Part shown: positions 1-11,875 of the stretch, one piece after another
Layout of the letters: each line of letters begins with the position of its first letter
Position numbering within the stretch: position 1 is the first letter of the stretch
Origin: Lineus longissimus
Lineage: Eukaryota; Nemertea; Pilidiophora; Heteronemertea; Lineidae
NCBI RefSeq assembly: GCF_910592395.1
Contig: NC_088313.1
Span: 16,074,437-16,138,436 of the forward strand
Reading direction: 5' to 3'
Length of the DNA stretch: 64,000 nt
Notes under the pieces: model-generated
What the model was told of the DNA's origin: nothing
Databases searched by the model: none
Seen by the model: the letters and a program-made list of their open reading frames with translations, nothing else
Made by a program: the position numbers and the translations under genes

Positions 1-225
1 CAGTCTGAGGGGGCCAAAATACCAGCAAGGTTGGGACGTTCTATGAGTCATACTATGACTATGGAAAACAAAGAACCGACTCCCACCCTTGAAATTGACA
101 TTCCCTTTGTGTTTCTTTAATTGGTAGCCAAAATGGTGGTACCTATGGTCAACCCTTTAATCTATCCTGAAGAATGGTCTATATTTAGATTTGATATTTC
201 ATCTAATACTTTCTTTTGTAAACAG

Positions 226-341
226 GCAGGTATAAAGTGGAAGTTTTTGACAAAAGTGCCAACTCGTATATAAAAACGAAAGGCGGTCTGGGTTTTCATG
301 TTGATGTCAAAGATCCCGAAGAAAAAACATTATTATCTCGG
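226..341 (+). CDS. TMED GOLD-domain alternative exon A
   Basis: Acceptor TTTGTAAACAG, donor GTAAGA. The exon begins with 2 nt completing a glycine codon and ends in phase 0. It encodes [16 protein letters not shown], then [19 protein letters not shown], aligning with the TMED9 segment that ends VEVKDPEDKVILAR. It is homologous to the exon at 1572-1681 and has the same entry and exit phases. Confidence 0.85.
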
Positions 342-3300
342 GTAAGAGGTTGCAGAGGGAATGGTTGTCCGAGCTACCAGATGTTGACAGACTTTAATCA
401 GGTGATATTCAGTTCATTCGCAGAAGTAGAAGGGGTAATTTCTAGAACTCGATGTATGAACTGAGGTTGGGAAGTTACTGGTTTATTCCAGGACCGACTG
501 ACAAACTACTGTTGTGTTGTTATCAACAAATGTTTTCATTGTCTCAATACTGAGCCGACATCCCTCTGCTGAGTATCTCTTGATAAACCTGTCAACATTT
601 GTGGCAATGATGATGACTTTTTGGTCTCTCGAAGTATTTTTAGTTGCTTGTAATACTAACAGTGTTGGCTTTTAGGGTCATCAGACACTAATCCATGTTG
701 TCTTCTAGTTTTGTTTCAGTTTTGGTGTGGCTTTGTATTGACCTACTCACCGCAGAATGAGCCATGTTACACACTTAACTTTGCAAGAGGTTGAATTCAG
801 ACTCATCATTCAGCTCTTTCACCTTTCATACATTTTGTATCATTTGAAGACACATGGACGCTCCTGGCCTAGCCTGCTTGTAGAATCAGGCAGGCCTTAA
901 ACTTGCCAAGCTGGCTTGCTCCGGGAACGGCTATGTTGGCAGGCCTGCCGAGAAAACACAAAATTGTTACAAATTTTTTATCAGTAAGGGAACTGGTTCT
1001 CCAAAAGAAAAACGTGACAGTAAAACACTGTGTGAATTATTCTTCCTGAAGATACCCAAGTTGATTGATTCAGGTCTGAATTATGCCTCTTATCTTCATT
1101 CATGGATCTTGTCTGTTAGTCAACCTAGGATCTTTTCCTCTGAGAATTTGTCTTTTTGATATTTTAATTATTTTGTGTGAAGGTCTTGGATATCTCACCT
1201 AGAGTTCAATGGTTATAGATGGTTCTGCATTGTTCAATGGTTATGGATCCTTTTCATCCCTAGCCCCCCCCCCCCCATACATGCATGTACAGTGTCATTT
1301 TCAGACTGACTAAATTGGTGTGTCCTTCCCCAGTTTCAGAGAAAAGCAAGACACTGAACATTTTCCTTGGTTTCCTGTGAGAAAGTGACAGATTGTCTGA
1401 AACAAAAAAACTATCGGCAAAAATTTGTTATGCACAGACAGGAAAAGATCCCAGGTCAAGCAAACATTGCATACATGAATGAAAACTCACTGTGCTTTGG
1501 ACAGTAACCCTCCTGCTGGATTTTGTATTGTTTTCTCCGCTCTTATTCTCACCTACGTACCTAAATTTCAGGCCACTATAAGGTGCTTATGTACGATCCT
1601 CAAGCCAAGGACTATGTCATGAGCTACTTGGGGATGCATGTTGAAGTACTTGATCCATCCAGTAAAGCCATATTATCGAGGGTAAGGGGGTGATTTTAGG
1701 TTGCCACTCGGTGATGTGGAGGATGTTGGTCAGAATTAGTTGTCTTGTACAGGCAGTGAGTGGGGACAATTGTGGCCCATTCTTTCTTGTGGAGTGTATG
1801 TTGAAGAATGATATTACATAGTTGATTGTAATAAACTGAAGTATTCTCCATGATGCTCTACTACAACTAATTCTGACCCGTTGCTTCTGAAGAAATCAAG
1901 ACAGGGATTGATCTTTTTGTTTGCTTCATGATATCATTTGTGGCCATGCGGATGTGTGTGGAATAACAAACATGGACATGGTGGGCTTGTTCTGTTGTTG
2001 AGGAGGTTGTGGTGGTGATGGAATACATGTCAAACAAATTAACGCTTAATGCTAATTTTATGTGCCTTTCTTGTTTGCAATATTTGATTCTTACCTGTAT
2101 TAAAGTCATTCCACTTCAAATCACTGACTGTCTTCTAATCTTTGCTTAGCACTTTCAAGTTTTATTTAGTTCTGAAACTAGTATCTGATAAGTCACCTCT
2201 AGTCACTATTTGCACAGATGTCATTGACTACATTTTGTTCCGTATTTCATCAACACAAATGAAAACACAGGGTAGCACCAGGGCAAGGTGAAGGAAAGTG
2301 TTGAGCTTTCTAAATTGAAGTGAAAGTGCAACTTTGCAATTGGTAATTGAGAAGTGGTGCCAACTTTATAGGGACTCGTGTTATATGTTTCATAAATGTA
2401 AATCTACTGAAACTAGGCTATGGCTTTTATGCTTCTTTTGATTTTAGACTGGCTCAGTTGTTGATAATGTGATAAATCCAAGGCAAACTTCTGACTCATT
2501 TCAAAGATAATGTTTCCAAACGTTAAACAACTTTAAAGACAATATTTTGTACAAGGCTGTACAAGTAGAACAGGTGTGTGATGAAAGCATCATACAGTTT
2601 ATATTTCATTTCCTACAAAGTCAAATTAATCAATCAAATCGGTTCTATTGTTTGTTCTCAATGTGCCTCAAAGGAGTCTTCGGATTCCTATTATCTTGCA
2701 CCATATTCAAATGACCTCTTCTCTTTCAGACTTATGCCGCGGAAGGTCGTTTCACATTTACGTCCCACTCTTCAGGTGAACACACTGTATGCTTGCATTC
2801 GAACTCATCAGCTTGGTTCGGAGGTGGACAGTTGGTAAGTTGACCATCTTTCTTTGAAAAAGCTATTGGCAGGTTGCTATGATTATCATTTTGACTTGAG
2901 ACAGTTTTCCAACTGTTGGCATGGCAAAAAGATACTCGAATTTGATCTAGGTGATATCAAGATTGAAGATTTCAGGGCAAGAAATTCATAATGGGATTCC
3001 GTTGTTGTGTCCTCCCCTTCTGACTGAAATCATCTAGGAATGGTATCTGCACTGCAAGAGAACCAATAAAGGGGTGTTTAATAACTTTACAAGGTGTCAG
3101 AGGTGGTGATCTTTCCTTTGTTGACTAACTACTCCTGTCTTCTTGCAGCGTGTGCACCTTGACGTCCAGGTTGGAGAGCATGCCAATGACTACCAGCAGA
3201 TTGCCGCGAAAGATAAGTTGAACGAGCTCCAGCTCCGAGTACGACAGCTCCTGGACCAGGTCGAGCAGATTACAAAAGAACAGAATTATCAGAGAGTAAG

Positions 3301-3817
3301 TATAATGATTGACTCTTTGTGTGGAAAGAGGACATCAGCGAGATATTTAAATAATTTTTTGGCCACCCCATTGCAGTACATCATGGGAACAGCATCGTTG
3401 AACAACAAAAGGAAAAACGTGACTTGGTTATTCGAAACAATTCAAGTCTTTAACAAGGTTGCCATTGGTGTGACTGTGACCAAGAGTATCTATGGTCAAT
3501 TTGGGGCTGGCTCACACAGTTGGGTTAAAATGTGATGCTGGTAATAATTCAATGTTTTGTAAGTTGAGGAACATTTGAAACTGATTGTTATGAGTAGGTT
3601 GTGAAGTGATGGTATTCTTTTTCTAGTTTCTTCAAAAATTGTTCACCCTTTGCTTCTCGTTTTTCAGTACCGTGAGGAACGTTTCCGCCAGACAAGCGAA
3701 AGTACAAACCAGCGTGTCCTATGGTGGTCCATCGCCCAGACCGTTATCTTACTTATCACTGGATTCTGGCAGATGAGACATTTAAAAAGTTTCTTCGAGG
3801 CTAAGAAATTAGTGTAG
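226..3817 (+). CDS. TMED9-like: p24/TMED cargo receptor, TMED4/TMED9 type (5' exons outside window)
   Basis: Type I membrane protein of the p24 family, which cycles between ER and Golgi in COPI/COPII vesicles and helps load cargo such as GPI-anchored proteins. Exons read here: 226-341 or 1572-1681 (alternatives), 2730-2834, 3149-3295 and 3668-3817 (stop TAG). The parts in order are the second half of the GOLD domain ([20 protein letters not shown], with one of the two conserved cysteines), a coiled coil containing VGEHANDY and [20 protein letters not shown], the juxtamembrane NQRVLWWS, one membrane helix, and the cytosolic tail [14 protein letters not shown]. The FF and KK signals in that tail mark the alpha-p24 (TMED4/9) branch. 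The signal peptide and first GOLD cysteine must lie upstream of position 1. All exon junctions keep frame. Introns show no other gene; a poly-C run lies near 1263-1277. Confidence 0.94.
1572..1681 (+). CDS. TMED GOLD-domain alternative exon B
   Basis: Acceptor CTAAATTTCAG, donor GTAAGG. The phases match exon A. It encodes [16 protein letters not shown], then [18 protein letters not shown], the same stretch of the GOLD domain but two residues shorter and clearly diverged. Splicing A directly to B would shift frame and reach a TGA within B, so the two can only be used one at a time. Confidence 0.85.
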
Positions 3818-5207
3818 TGGACTTTAGTTTATTGCTCGGTTCTTCAAACAATTTTAGCATCCTTTTGTGGGCAAGGTCTACATCTGTATGTTTTCTGAAA
3901 CCCATTACATTATGAGTTGAACCAAAAACACATTACTTTAAAGTACATGTGATGGGTTTTCGGTTGAACTCATTGGTGCTGCAAGTCCAAGTTCAAATGT
4001 ACCAGAGTTGGTAACTAAAGCTGTTTGAAGGATGAGATAGTTGGCATTCTTGCTGGACCAGATTACCTCTAGAGAACATTACCAGTATCACGCCATGCTA
4101 AAACTGTAAAATGTGATAAAAGTTATTTTGTGTCTGTGTACTATACTTGACAGAGAATAATTTTCATGACACTGGCTGAAATGGAGGCGTTTTGTTTCGC
4201 TCATGCGAAAGTCCCTTTGAATAGGAGCTGGTTCAGCATGAATGCTGGGTGAACCACATCAGAAGACCAATTAAGTCCTTCTTTGTCATCTTCAAATTAT
4301 TCAATACTGAATTTGTTTATAACCACTTAGCATTTTTTTTAGCGGCAATAGAGTTGCACAGCAAAAGTTGTAGTTGTATTTGTTGAAAAGAATGGAGAAA
4401 TTTTGTTGACAAGAATGGAGAAGTGTTGGTCTTCTTAGGTGGTTCTCGATGTCTGTTTGTCAGTGTCATTCCCATGAAATATTCCTTGGTGCTTAGCTGG
4501 GCCATTTGCTATAGACTCATGTTTGAGTTTGTGACCCGGCTAAGAATCGGGCTCAAGTCAAATCATATTCGTTATTTATGTTTTAAATGCAACAATTATT
4601 TGTATAAAACTTGTTGTGCACAGGGGTTTGCATCTTTCGTATAAAGGAGGTTAAGGGGCTTATGTCTTTTTCTATGATGTTTGTTTTGGGTGTTTATTTC
4701 AATTATCTCTCTCTGAAATGGAGTTAATATTGTCATTTATCCATAATACTTGGATTTATTTGGACTTCGCCAATCATCAGTATGTTATATGGTAACCATT
4801 TTCAAGATCATGGTTTACAACTAAATTTGTTAATTTTCGCATGTCATCAGTTGAAAGTAGAAACGTCTGTCCTCATGGGATTAACTCTTTAGCTCGGTGC
4901 CTCCCTCACTTTGGTCAACTTTTAGACCTGGCTTTGTAAGTAATGATATAAATATTCTGCAAGTTTGGTACACTTCAAGTTGTTGATTCTTTCCTTTGTT
5001 TTAACTCTTGTTTCAGCTAAATTGTTGATCTTAGTCACATTAGGGTAGGTAGTAGTGATTTTTAATAAACAAATAAATTTGTAAAAAAAAGATCATTTAA
5101 TTTTATATTTCCATCTGTGTTGTTGAAATATTAGGATGTGACTACTGTTCATGATCCGGTATCTCTCAGATTATGTGTCGTTGGACCGGCCCATGTTTAC
5201 GAGCTTA

Positions 5208-5213
5208 AATAAA
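5208..5213 (+). terminator. Likely TMED polyadenylation signal (AATAAA)
   Basis: AATAAA about 1.4 kb after the TMED stop, followed by T-rich sequence. Another AATAAA lies at about 5065 (TTTTTAATAAACAAATAAA), so alternative 3' ends are possible. Positions 3818-5207 are read as 3' UTR. Confidence 0.5.
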
Positions 5214-5229
5214 ATTTGGCAATGCTTTG

Positions 5230-6938
5230 ATTATAATTGTTATTAAATCAAACGTGTTTGTCACATTTTCCCCCAAATGTTGTAGTTGTCTGACTGAGTG
5301 ATAGACGCATATCTGTCATTTATGTATATATTCTGTAGGTTCATAGGCCTGTTGAGGTGTGGGGCTTGAGGGTATCTCCTGTTCTGAGCGTTTCGACCAA
5401 TGCACCAGGAGGAATATTTATCCTAATCCTGGATGAACACCGATGTTTACATCTGGCCAGACCTATTCTAGCTGGCCAACATCAGTTGGCTTGCAGTGTA
5501 TCTCTGGCACTTCGCTGGAAATATCCTCGGCCCAACTTTTGGACTGAATTTGGAAATGACTGAATTGTTTCTGGTGTTTACATACACTGCCAGAATTGAA
5601 ATGATTGTCAGTTTGTTTATGACACTGTTTGTCTTAATCATGATGTATATGTGTATCAGTGAATGACTGGTTGGTGAATTTTTCAACCAGAAATGTCTCT
5701 AGGTACATTTTGTGCAAACTGACATATTTGAACATTCGGATCTTGGTCTTTTTGAGATTCTTTCCGTTTTGGTAATGGCTGGGATAATAGTTACAATCCA
5801 GGTTGATCTAAGTTGATCAGCCTGGTAGGCTAAATCAAAATGATACAGGGAAATACTATACCCCATCTCTGTAGTTGATAGATTGCTTGTAGGTAGTTGT
5901 TACTGGTGTGTTTTGATACAAAATGTCGTTCTTAAAACAAAAAGGGTTGGATAAGATATCAATTTCCAAATTTCACAGTGGATGAAACATGAAGATGGCT
6001 AGGTTTCCAATCAACCCTTTCATGCCTTGTAGATTCGAATTCATAGAAGGCTTGTATTGATTCATGAAATTGGTTAAAAAAGGCATTATTGTATTATTTA
6101 TTTCAATTTGCGCAGAAGTTGTCTGAAAACTAAAGGCATGACAGTTTCTCGGGTAAGCAAGATATTCCTGTAAATAAAAAAATGGTTAGCATTGATGAAT
6201 TATGAAAGGAACCTTTAATTTGTTAATTATCTGACCTTTGATTTTATGCAAGATCATTTGGCTTGGTGCCTTGTTGAAGGTAGGGAATGGGATAGATTGG
6301 TGTCCATCTCTAATTGAATCTCAATTAATTGAACTAAAATCATAGATTTATCTTGAAAAAATGTCTTCACGTCCAATGAACATTGTGTGTATTGGCCTCC
6401 CATGTAGCATACAGGTCTTCCATGTCTGATTCTGTATTGCATCCACAACTGATTTCAAGTAGAACACGAAAAAAACCGGGCGAGTTCATAAGTATACAGG
6501 TTTTCTTGTTCTTGTAAACTTAAATAGTATTCTGTCCAGTTTGGTATGAAATTAGTGTCAGATTTATCGATGAACATCGATTCACTCACTTTGCCTTCAA
6601 AGCGTAATGTAAAACAATGCTAATTAAATCTACCATTTTTGAAGAAAACGTATTCTTTGTGTGTTCTATAATGCCCTGGCCTCTGAGAGGAGCTGGATGC
6701 CCTTGTTGCACTGAAACTGTCCTATAGCATTGTGCTTGGAATGGGAGGTAGCTTTTTAGTTACGTATTTCAACACCCCAACCTTCAGTCTATGGCAGTCG
6801 CAACTCCATGGAATTTGAGCTGTCACATGGGAGTTGTAAACAGTTCTTAACTCGAGGTCGCACCATGGTGTGAATGTGTCCGAAGAAGGTCTAAAACTGT
6901 CCCTGGTATCTGAGAGACACCTTTGTATTATAAATACA
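5230..6938. other. Intergenic, no gene recognised
   Basis: AT-rich sequence between the TMED 3' end and the repeat region. No ORF here resembles a known family, and I see no repeat structure. Confidence 0.5.
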
Positions 6939-7072
6939 CCAGGGCTGACCGAATCGAAACACCGATAGCGCTAACAGGGCCTAACAGAGAATAGTGTAAA
7001 GCATTTAACCATTACACTGTACTCTGTCAGGTCCTGTCGGCACTATTGGAGTTTCAATTCGGTCGGCCCAGG
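6939..7072. mobile_element. Palindromic foldback MITE (about 134 bp)
   Basis: The two halves are reverse complements over about 60 bp with scattered mismatches. The left end reads CCAGGGCTGACCGAAT; the reverse complement of the right end reads CCTGGGCCGACCGAAT. Pairing continues inward to a loop near 6998-7008. There is no coding capacity. Such small, almost wholly palindromic elements are typical of non-autonomous DNA transposons; I cannot name the family. Confidence 0.7.
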
Positions 7073-7390
7073 GATAGCCAGAAGGTGAAATTTTCCATGG
7101 AAAATTGCCTCCAAACTGTCCTGGCTGTATTGGAGACAGGATGTTCTAAGGACAAAGAAACATTCTGGCCATGTCTTTCGGGTCATGCTATAACTCCTCA
7201 GTATTTCAAAGACATATTCACATTTCCTAAAGGATATGGTCAGTGTCTTGCATCATCCACAGCACATCTTGTCTTTAAAACTGTCTCACTATATTAGGAT
7301 GGCCAGACATGTCAACTGAATACTTGTCCTCAATTTTGCCTGGAGACACCATATTATTGTCTCATCGGAACATCTCGTTTCCAAAAGTCC
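7073..7390. repeat. Degenerate outer copies of the 84-bp repeat
   Basis: Fragments such as CTCCAAACTGTCC and GGAACATCTCGTTTCC recall the 84-bp unit but are heavily diverged. This looks like the old, decayed left edge of the array. Confidence 0.45.
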
Positions 7391-7830
7391 ACACCATTGT
7401 GATGACAGGTGTACTCTAGGCTTATGGCCTGATTGTGACACTCTCCACGGTACATATTGTCTCTGTCTTCAGTACTCGAGAAGCATATATTCACAGATAC
7501 GGCCAGAAACACTATCTCTGAAAACTGTCCTCACTATTGTAAAGACACATTCAGGTTACTTATAGCATATGTGCACTATCTTCCATTGAGCAGAAACATT
7601 CTAGTCTCCGAAACTTTCATCACTACTGCGAAGACAAAACAACATCACACAATCATGGCAAGAGAATGACATTGTCTGAGGTGCGCATTGCCTTCGAAAG
7701 TCCTCACTGTTTCGGGGACACAACACTATTGCTCGAATCATATAGCCAGGGAAGTCCGTGGAACATCTTGTCTCCGAAAACTGTCCTCATAACTGTGGAG
7801 ACACAAGCGTGAGTGATGTAGGTCATGGAA
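7391..7830 (+). repeat. Left arm of the outer inverted repeat
   Basis: Non-tandem sequence pairing as a reverse complement with about 11876-12313. Examples are CACCATTGTGATGACAGGTG against CACCTGTCATCACAATGGTG, and the stretch around CAGTACTCGAGAAGC. By eye the arms are about 95 percent identical. Confidence 0.88.
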
Positions 7831-9904
7831 CAAGTTGTCCTCATAACTGTGGAGACACAACAACCACTGGAAGCATAGAGTGATATTGTCTGTGGAACAT
7901 CTTGGCTCCGGAAACTGTCCTCCCTATTGTGAAGATACAACAGCCTTAATAGAAGCATAGAGTGTGGCGTTGTCCGTGGAACATCCTGTCTCCAGAAACT
8001 GTCCTTCCTATTGTGAAGACACAACAGCCTTAATAGAAGCAAAGAGTGCGGCGTTGTCCGTGGAACATCCTGTCTCTAGAAACTGTCCTCCCTATTGTGA
8101 AGACACAACAGCCTTAATAGAAGCAAAGAGTGTGGCGTTGTCCGTGGAACATCTTGGCTCCGGAAACTGTCCTTCCTATTGTGAAGACACAACAGCCTTA
8201 AAAGAAGCAAAGAGTGCGGCGTTGTCCGTGGAACATCCCGTCTCCAGAAACTGTCCTCCCTATTGTGAAGACGCAACAGCCTTAATAGAAGCAAAGAGTG
8301 CGGCGTTGTCCGTGGAACATCCCGTCTCCAGAAACTGTCCTCCCTATTGTGAAGACACAACAGCCTTAAAAGAAGCAAAGAGTGCGGCGTTGTCCGTGGA
8401 ACATCCCGTCTCCAGAAACTGTCCTCCCTATTGTGAAGACGCAACAGCCTTAATAGAAGCAAAGAGTGCGGCGTTGTCCGTGGAACATCCCGTCTCCAGA
8501 AACTGTCCTCCCTATTGTGAAGACGCAACAGCCTTAATAGAAGCAAAGAGTGCGGCGTTGTCCGTGGAACATCCCGTCTCCAGAAACTGTCCTCCCTATT
8601 GTGAAGACGCAACAGCCTTAATAGAAGCAAAGAGTGCGGCGTTGTCCGTGGAACATCCCGTCTCCAGAAACTGTCCTCCCTATTGTGAAGACGCAACAGC
8701 CTTAATAGAAGCAAAGAGTGCGGCGTTGTCCGTGGAACATCCCGTCTCCAGAAACTGTCCTCCCTATTGTGAAAACGCAGCACCCTTACAAGAAGCAAAG
8801 AGTGTGGCGTTGTCCGTGGAACATCCTGTCTCCAGAAACTGTCCTCCCTATTGTGAAGACACAACAGCCTTAATAGAAGCAAAGAGTGTGGCGTTGTCCG
8901 TGGAACATCTTGGCTCCGGAAACTGTCCTCATAACTGTGGAGACACAAGCGTGAGTGATGTATGTCATGGAACAAATTGTCCTCATAAATGTGTAGACAC
9001 AACAACCACTGGAAGCATAGAGTGATATTGTCTTTGGAACATCTTGGCTCCGGAAACTGTCCTCCCTATTGTGAAGATACAACAGCCTTACAAGAAGCAA
9101 AGAGTGTGGCGTTGTCCGTGGAACATCCTGTCTCCAGAAACTGTCCTCCCTATTGTGAAGACACAACAGCCTTAATAGAAGCAAAGAGTGTGGCTTTGTC
9201 CGTGGATCATCCTGTCTCCAGAAACTGTCCTTCCTATTGTGAAGACACAACAGCCTTAATAGAAGCAAAGAGTGCGGCGTTGTCCGTGGAACATCCTGTC
9301 TCTAGAAACTGTCCTCCCTATTGTGAAGACACAACAGCCTTAATAGAAGCAAAGAGTGTGGCGTTGTCCGTGGAACATCTTGGCTCCGGAAACTGTCCTC
9401 ATAACTGTGGAGACACAAGCGTGAGTGATGTAGGTCATGGAACATATTGTCCTCATAACTGTGGAGACACAACAACCACTGGAAACATAAAGTGATATTG
9501 TCCGTGGAACATCCTGTCCCCAGAAACTGTCCTCCCTTTTGTGAAGACACAACAGCCTTAAAAGAAGCAAAGAGTGTGGCGTTGTCCGTGGAACATCCCG
9601 TCTCCAGAAACTGTCCTCCCTATTGTGAAGACACAACAGCCTTACAAGAAGCAAAGAGTGTGGCGTTGTCCGTGGAACATCCTGTCTCCAGAAACTGTCC
9701 TCCCTATTGTGAAGACACAACAGCCTTAATAGAAGCAAAGAGTGTGGCTTTGTCCGTGGATCATCCTGTCTCCAGAAACTGTCCTTCCTATTGTGAAGAC
9801 ACAACAGCCTTAATAGAAGCATAGAGTGTGGCGTTGTCCGTGGAACATCCTGTCTCCAGAAACTGTCCCTCCTAGTGTGAAGACACAACAGCCTTAATAG
9901 AAGC

Positions 9905-10165
9905 AAAGAGTGTGAGTTTCCGAAGCCAAGATGTTCCACTGACAACGCCACACTCTTTGCTTCTTTTAAGGCTGTTGTGTCTTCACACTAGGAGGGACAG
10001 TTTCTGGAGACAGGATGTTCCACGGACAACGCCACACTCTATGCTTCTATTAAGGCTGTTGTGTCTTCACAATAGGGAGGACAGTTTCCGGAGCCAAGAA
10101 TTTCCACATACAATATCACTCTATGCTTCCAGTGGTTGTTGTGTCTACACAGTTATGAGAAGACA
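9905..10165. repeat. Orientation-switch junctions inside the array
   Basis: At about 9912 the units turn from forward to reverse through GAGTTTCCGAAGCCAAGATG; near 10160 they turn back. The same forward-to-reverse junction recurs at about 11703-11780, so the junction was itself duplicated after it formed. Confidence 0.8.
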
Positions 10166-11875
10166 CAACAGCCTTAATAGAAGCAAAGAGTGTGGCGTTG
10201 TCCGTGGAACATCCTGTCTCCAGAAACTGTCCTTCCTAGTGTGAAAACGCAGCACCCTTACAAGAAGCATAGAGTGTGGCGTTGTCCGTGGAACATCCCG
10301 TCTCTAGAAACTGTCCTTCCTATTGTGAAGACACAACAGCCTTAATAGAAGCAAAGAGTGTGGCGTTGTCCGTGGAACATCCTGTCTCCAGAAACTGTCC
10401 TTCCTAGTGTGAAAACGCAGCACCCTTACAAGAAGCATAGAGTGTGGCGTTGTCCGTGGAACATCCCGTCTCTAGAAACTGTCCCTCCTAGTGTGAAGAC
10501 ACAACAGCCTTAATAGAAGCAAAGAGTGTGGCGTTGTCAGTGGAACATCCTGTCTCCAGAAACTGTCCTTCCTAGTGTGAAAACGCAGCACCCTTACAAG
10601 AAGCAAAGAGTGTGGCGTTGTCCGTGGAACAGCCTGTCTCCAGAAACTGTCCTCCCTATTGTGAAGACACAACAGCCTTAATAGAAGCAAAGAGTGTGGC
10701 GTTGTCAGTGGAACAGCCTGTCTCCAGAAACTGTCCTCCCTATTGTGAAGACACAACAGCCTTAATAGAAGCAAAGAGTGTGGCGTTGTCCGTGGAACAT
10801 CCTGTCTCCAGAAACTGTCCTCCCTATTGTGAAGACACAACAGCCTTAATAGAAGCAAAGAGTGTGGCGTTGTCCGTGGAACAGCCTGTCTCCAGAAACT
10901 GTCCTCCCTATTGTGAAGACACAACAGCCTTAATAGAAGCAAAGAGTGTGGCGTTGTCCGTGGAACAGCCTGTCTCCAGAAACTGTCCTCCCTATTGTGA
11001 AGACACGACAGCCTTAATAGAAGCAAAGAGTGTGGCGTTGTCCGTGGAATATCCTGTCTCCAGAAACTGTCCTCCCTATTGTGAAGACACAACAGCCTTA
11101 ATAGAAGCAAAGAGTGTGGCGTTGTCCGTGGAACAGCCTGTCTCCAGAAACTGTCCTCCCTTTTGTGAAGACACAACAGCCTTAAAAGAAGCAAAGAGTG
11201 TGGCGTTGTCCGTGGAACATCCTGTCTCTAGAAACTGTCCTCCCTATTGTGAAGACACAACAGCCTTAATAGAAGCAAAGAGTGTGGCGTTGTCCGTGGA
11301 ACAGCCTGTCTCCAGAAACTGTCCTCCCTATTGTGAAGACACGACAGCCTTAATAGAAGCAAAGAGTGTGGCGTTGTCCGTGGAATATCCTGTCTCCAGA
11401 AACTGTCCTCCCTATTGTGAAGACACAACAGCCTTAATAGAAGCAAAGAGTGTGGCGTTGTCCGTGGAACAGCCTGTCTCCAGAAACTGTCCTCCCTTTT
11501 GTGAAGACACAACAGCCTTAAAAGAAGCAAAGAGTGTGGCGTTGTCCGTGGAACATCCTGTCTCCAGAAACTGTCCTCCCTATTGTGAAGACACAACAGC
11601 CTTAATAGAAGCAAAGAGTGTGGCGTTGTCCGTGGAACATCCTGTCTCCAGAAACTGTCCCTCCTAGTGTGAAGACACAACAGCCTTAATAGAAGAAGAG
11701 AGTGTGAGTTTCCGAAGCCAAGATGTTCCACTGACAACGCCACACTCTTTGCTTCTTTTAAGGCTGTTGTGTCTTCACAAAAGGGAGGACAGTTTCTGGA
11801 GACAGGATGTTCCCAGACAATATCACTCTATGCTTCCAGTGGTTATTGTGTCTCCACAGTTATGAGGACAATTTG

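Noticed and set aside
7964-9025. 353-codon repeat ORF as a cysteine-rich repeat protein gene
   Set aside because: It starts at GTG, has no ATG, promoter or splice context, adjacent units carry TAG, the array flips strand, and the opposite strand is equally open.
8041-11700. CRISPR-like array
   Set aside because: The repeats are contiguous 84-bp units with no unique spacers, in a eukaryotic genome.
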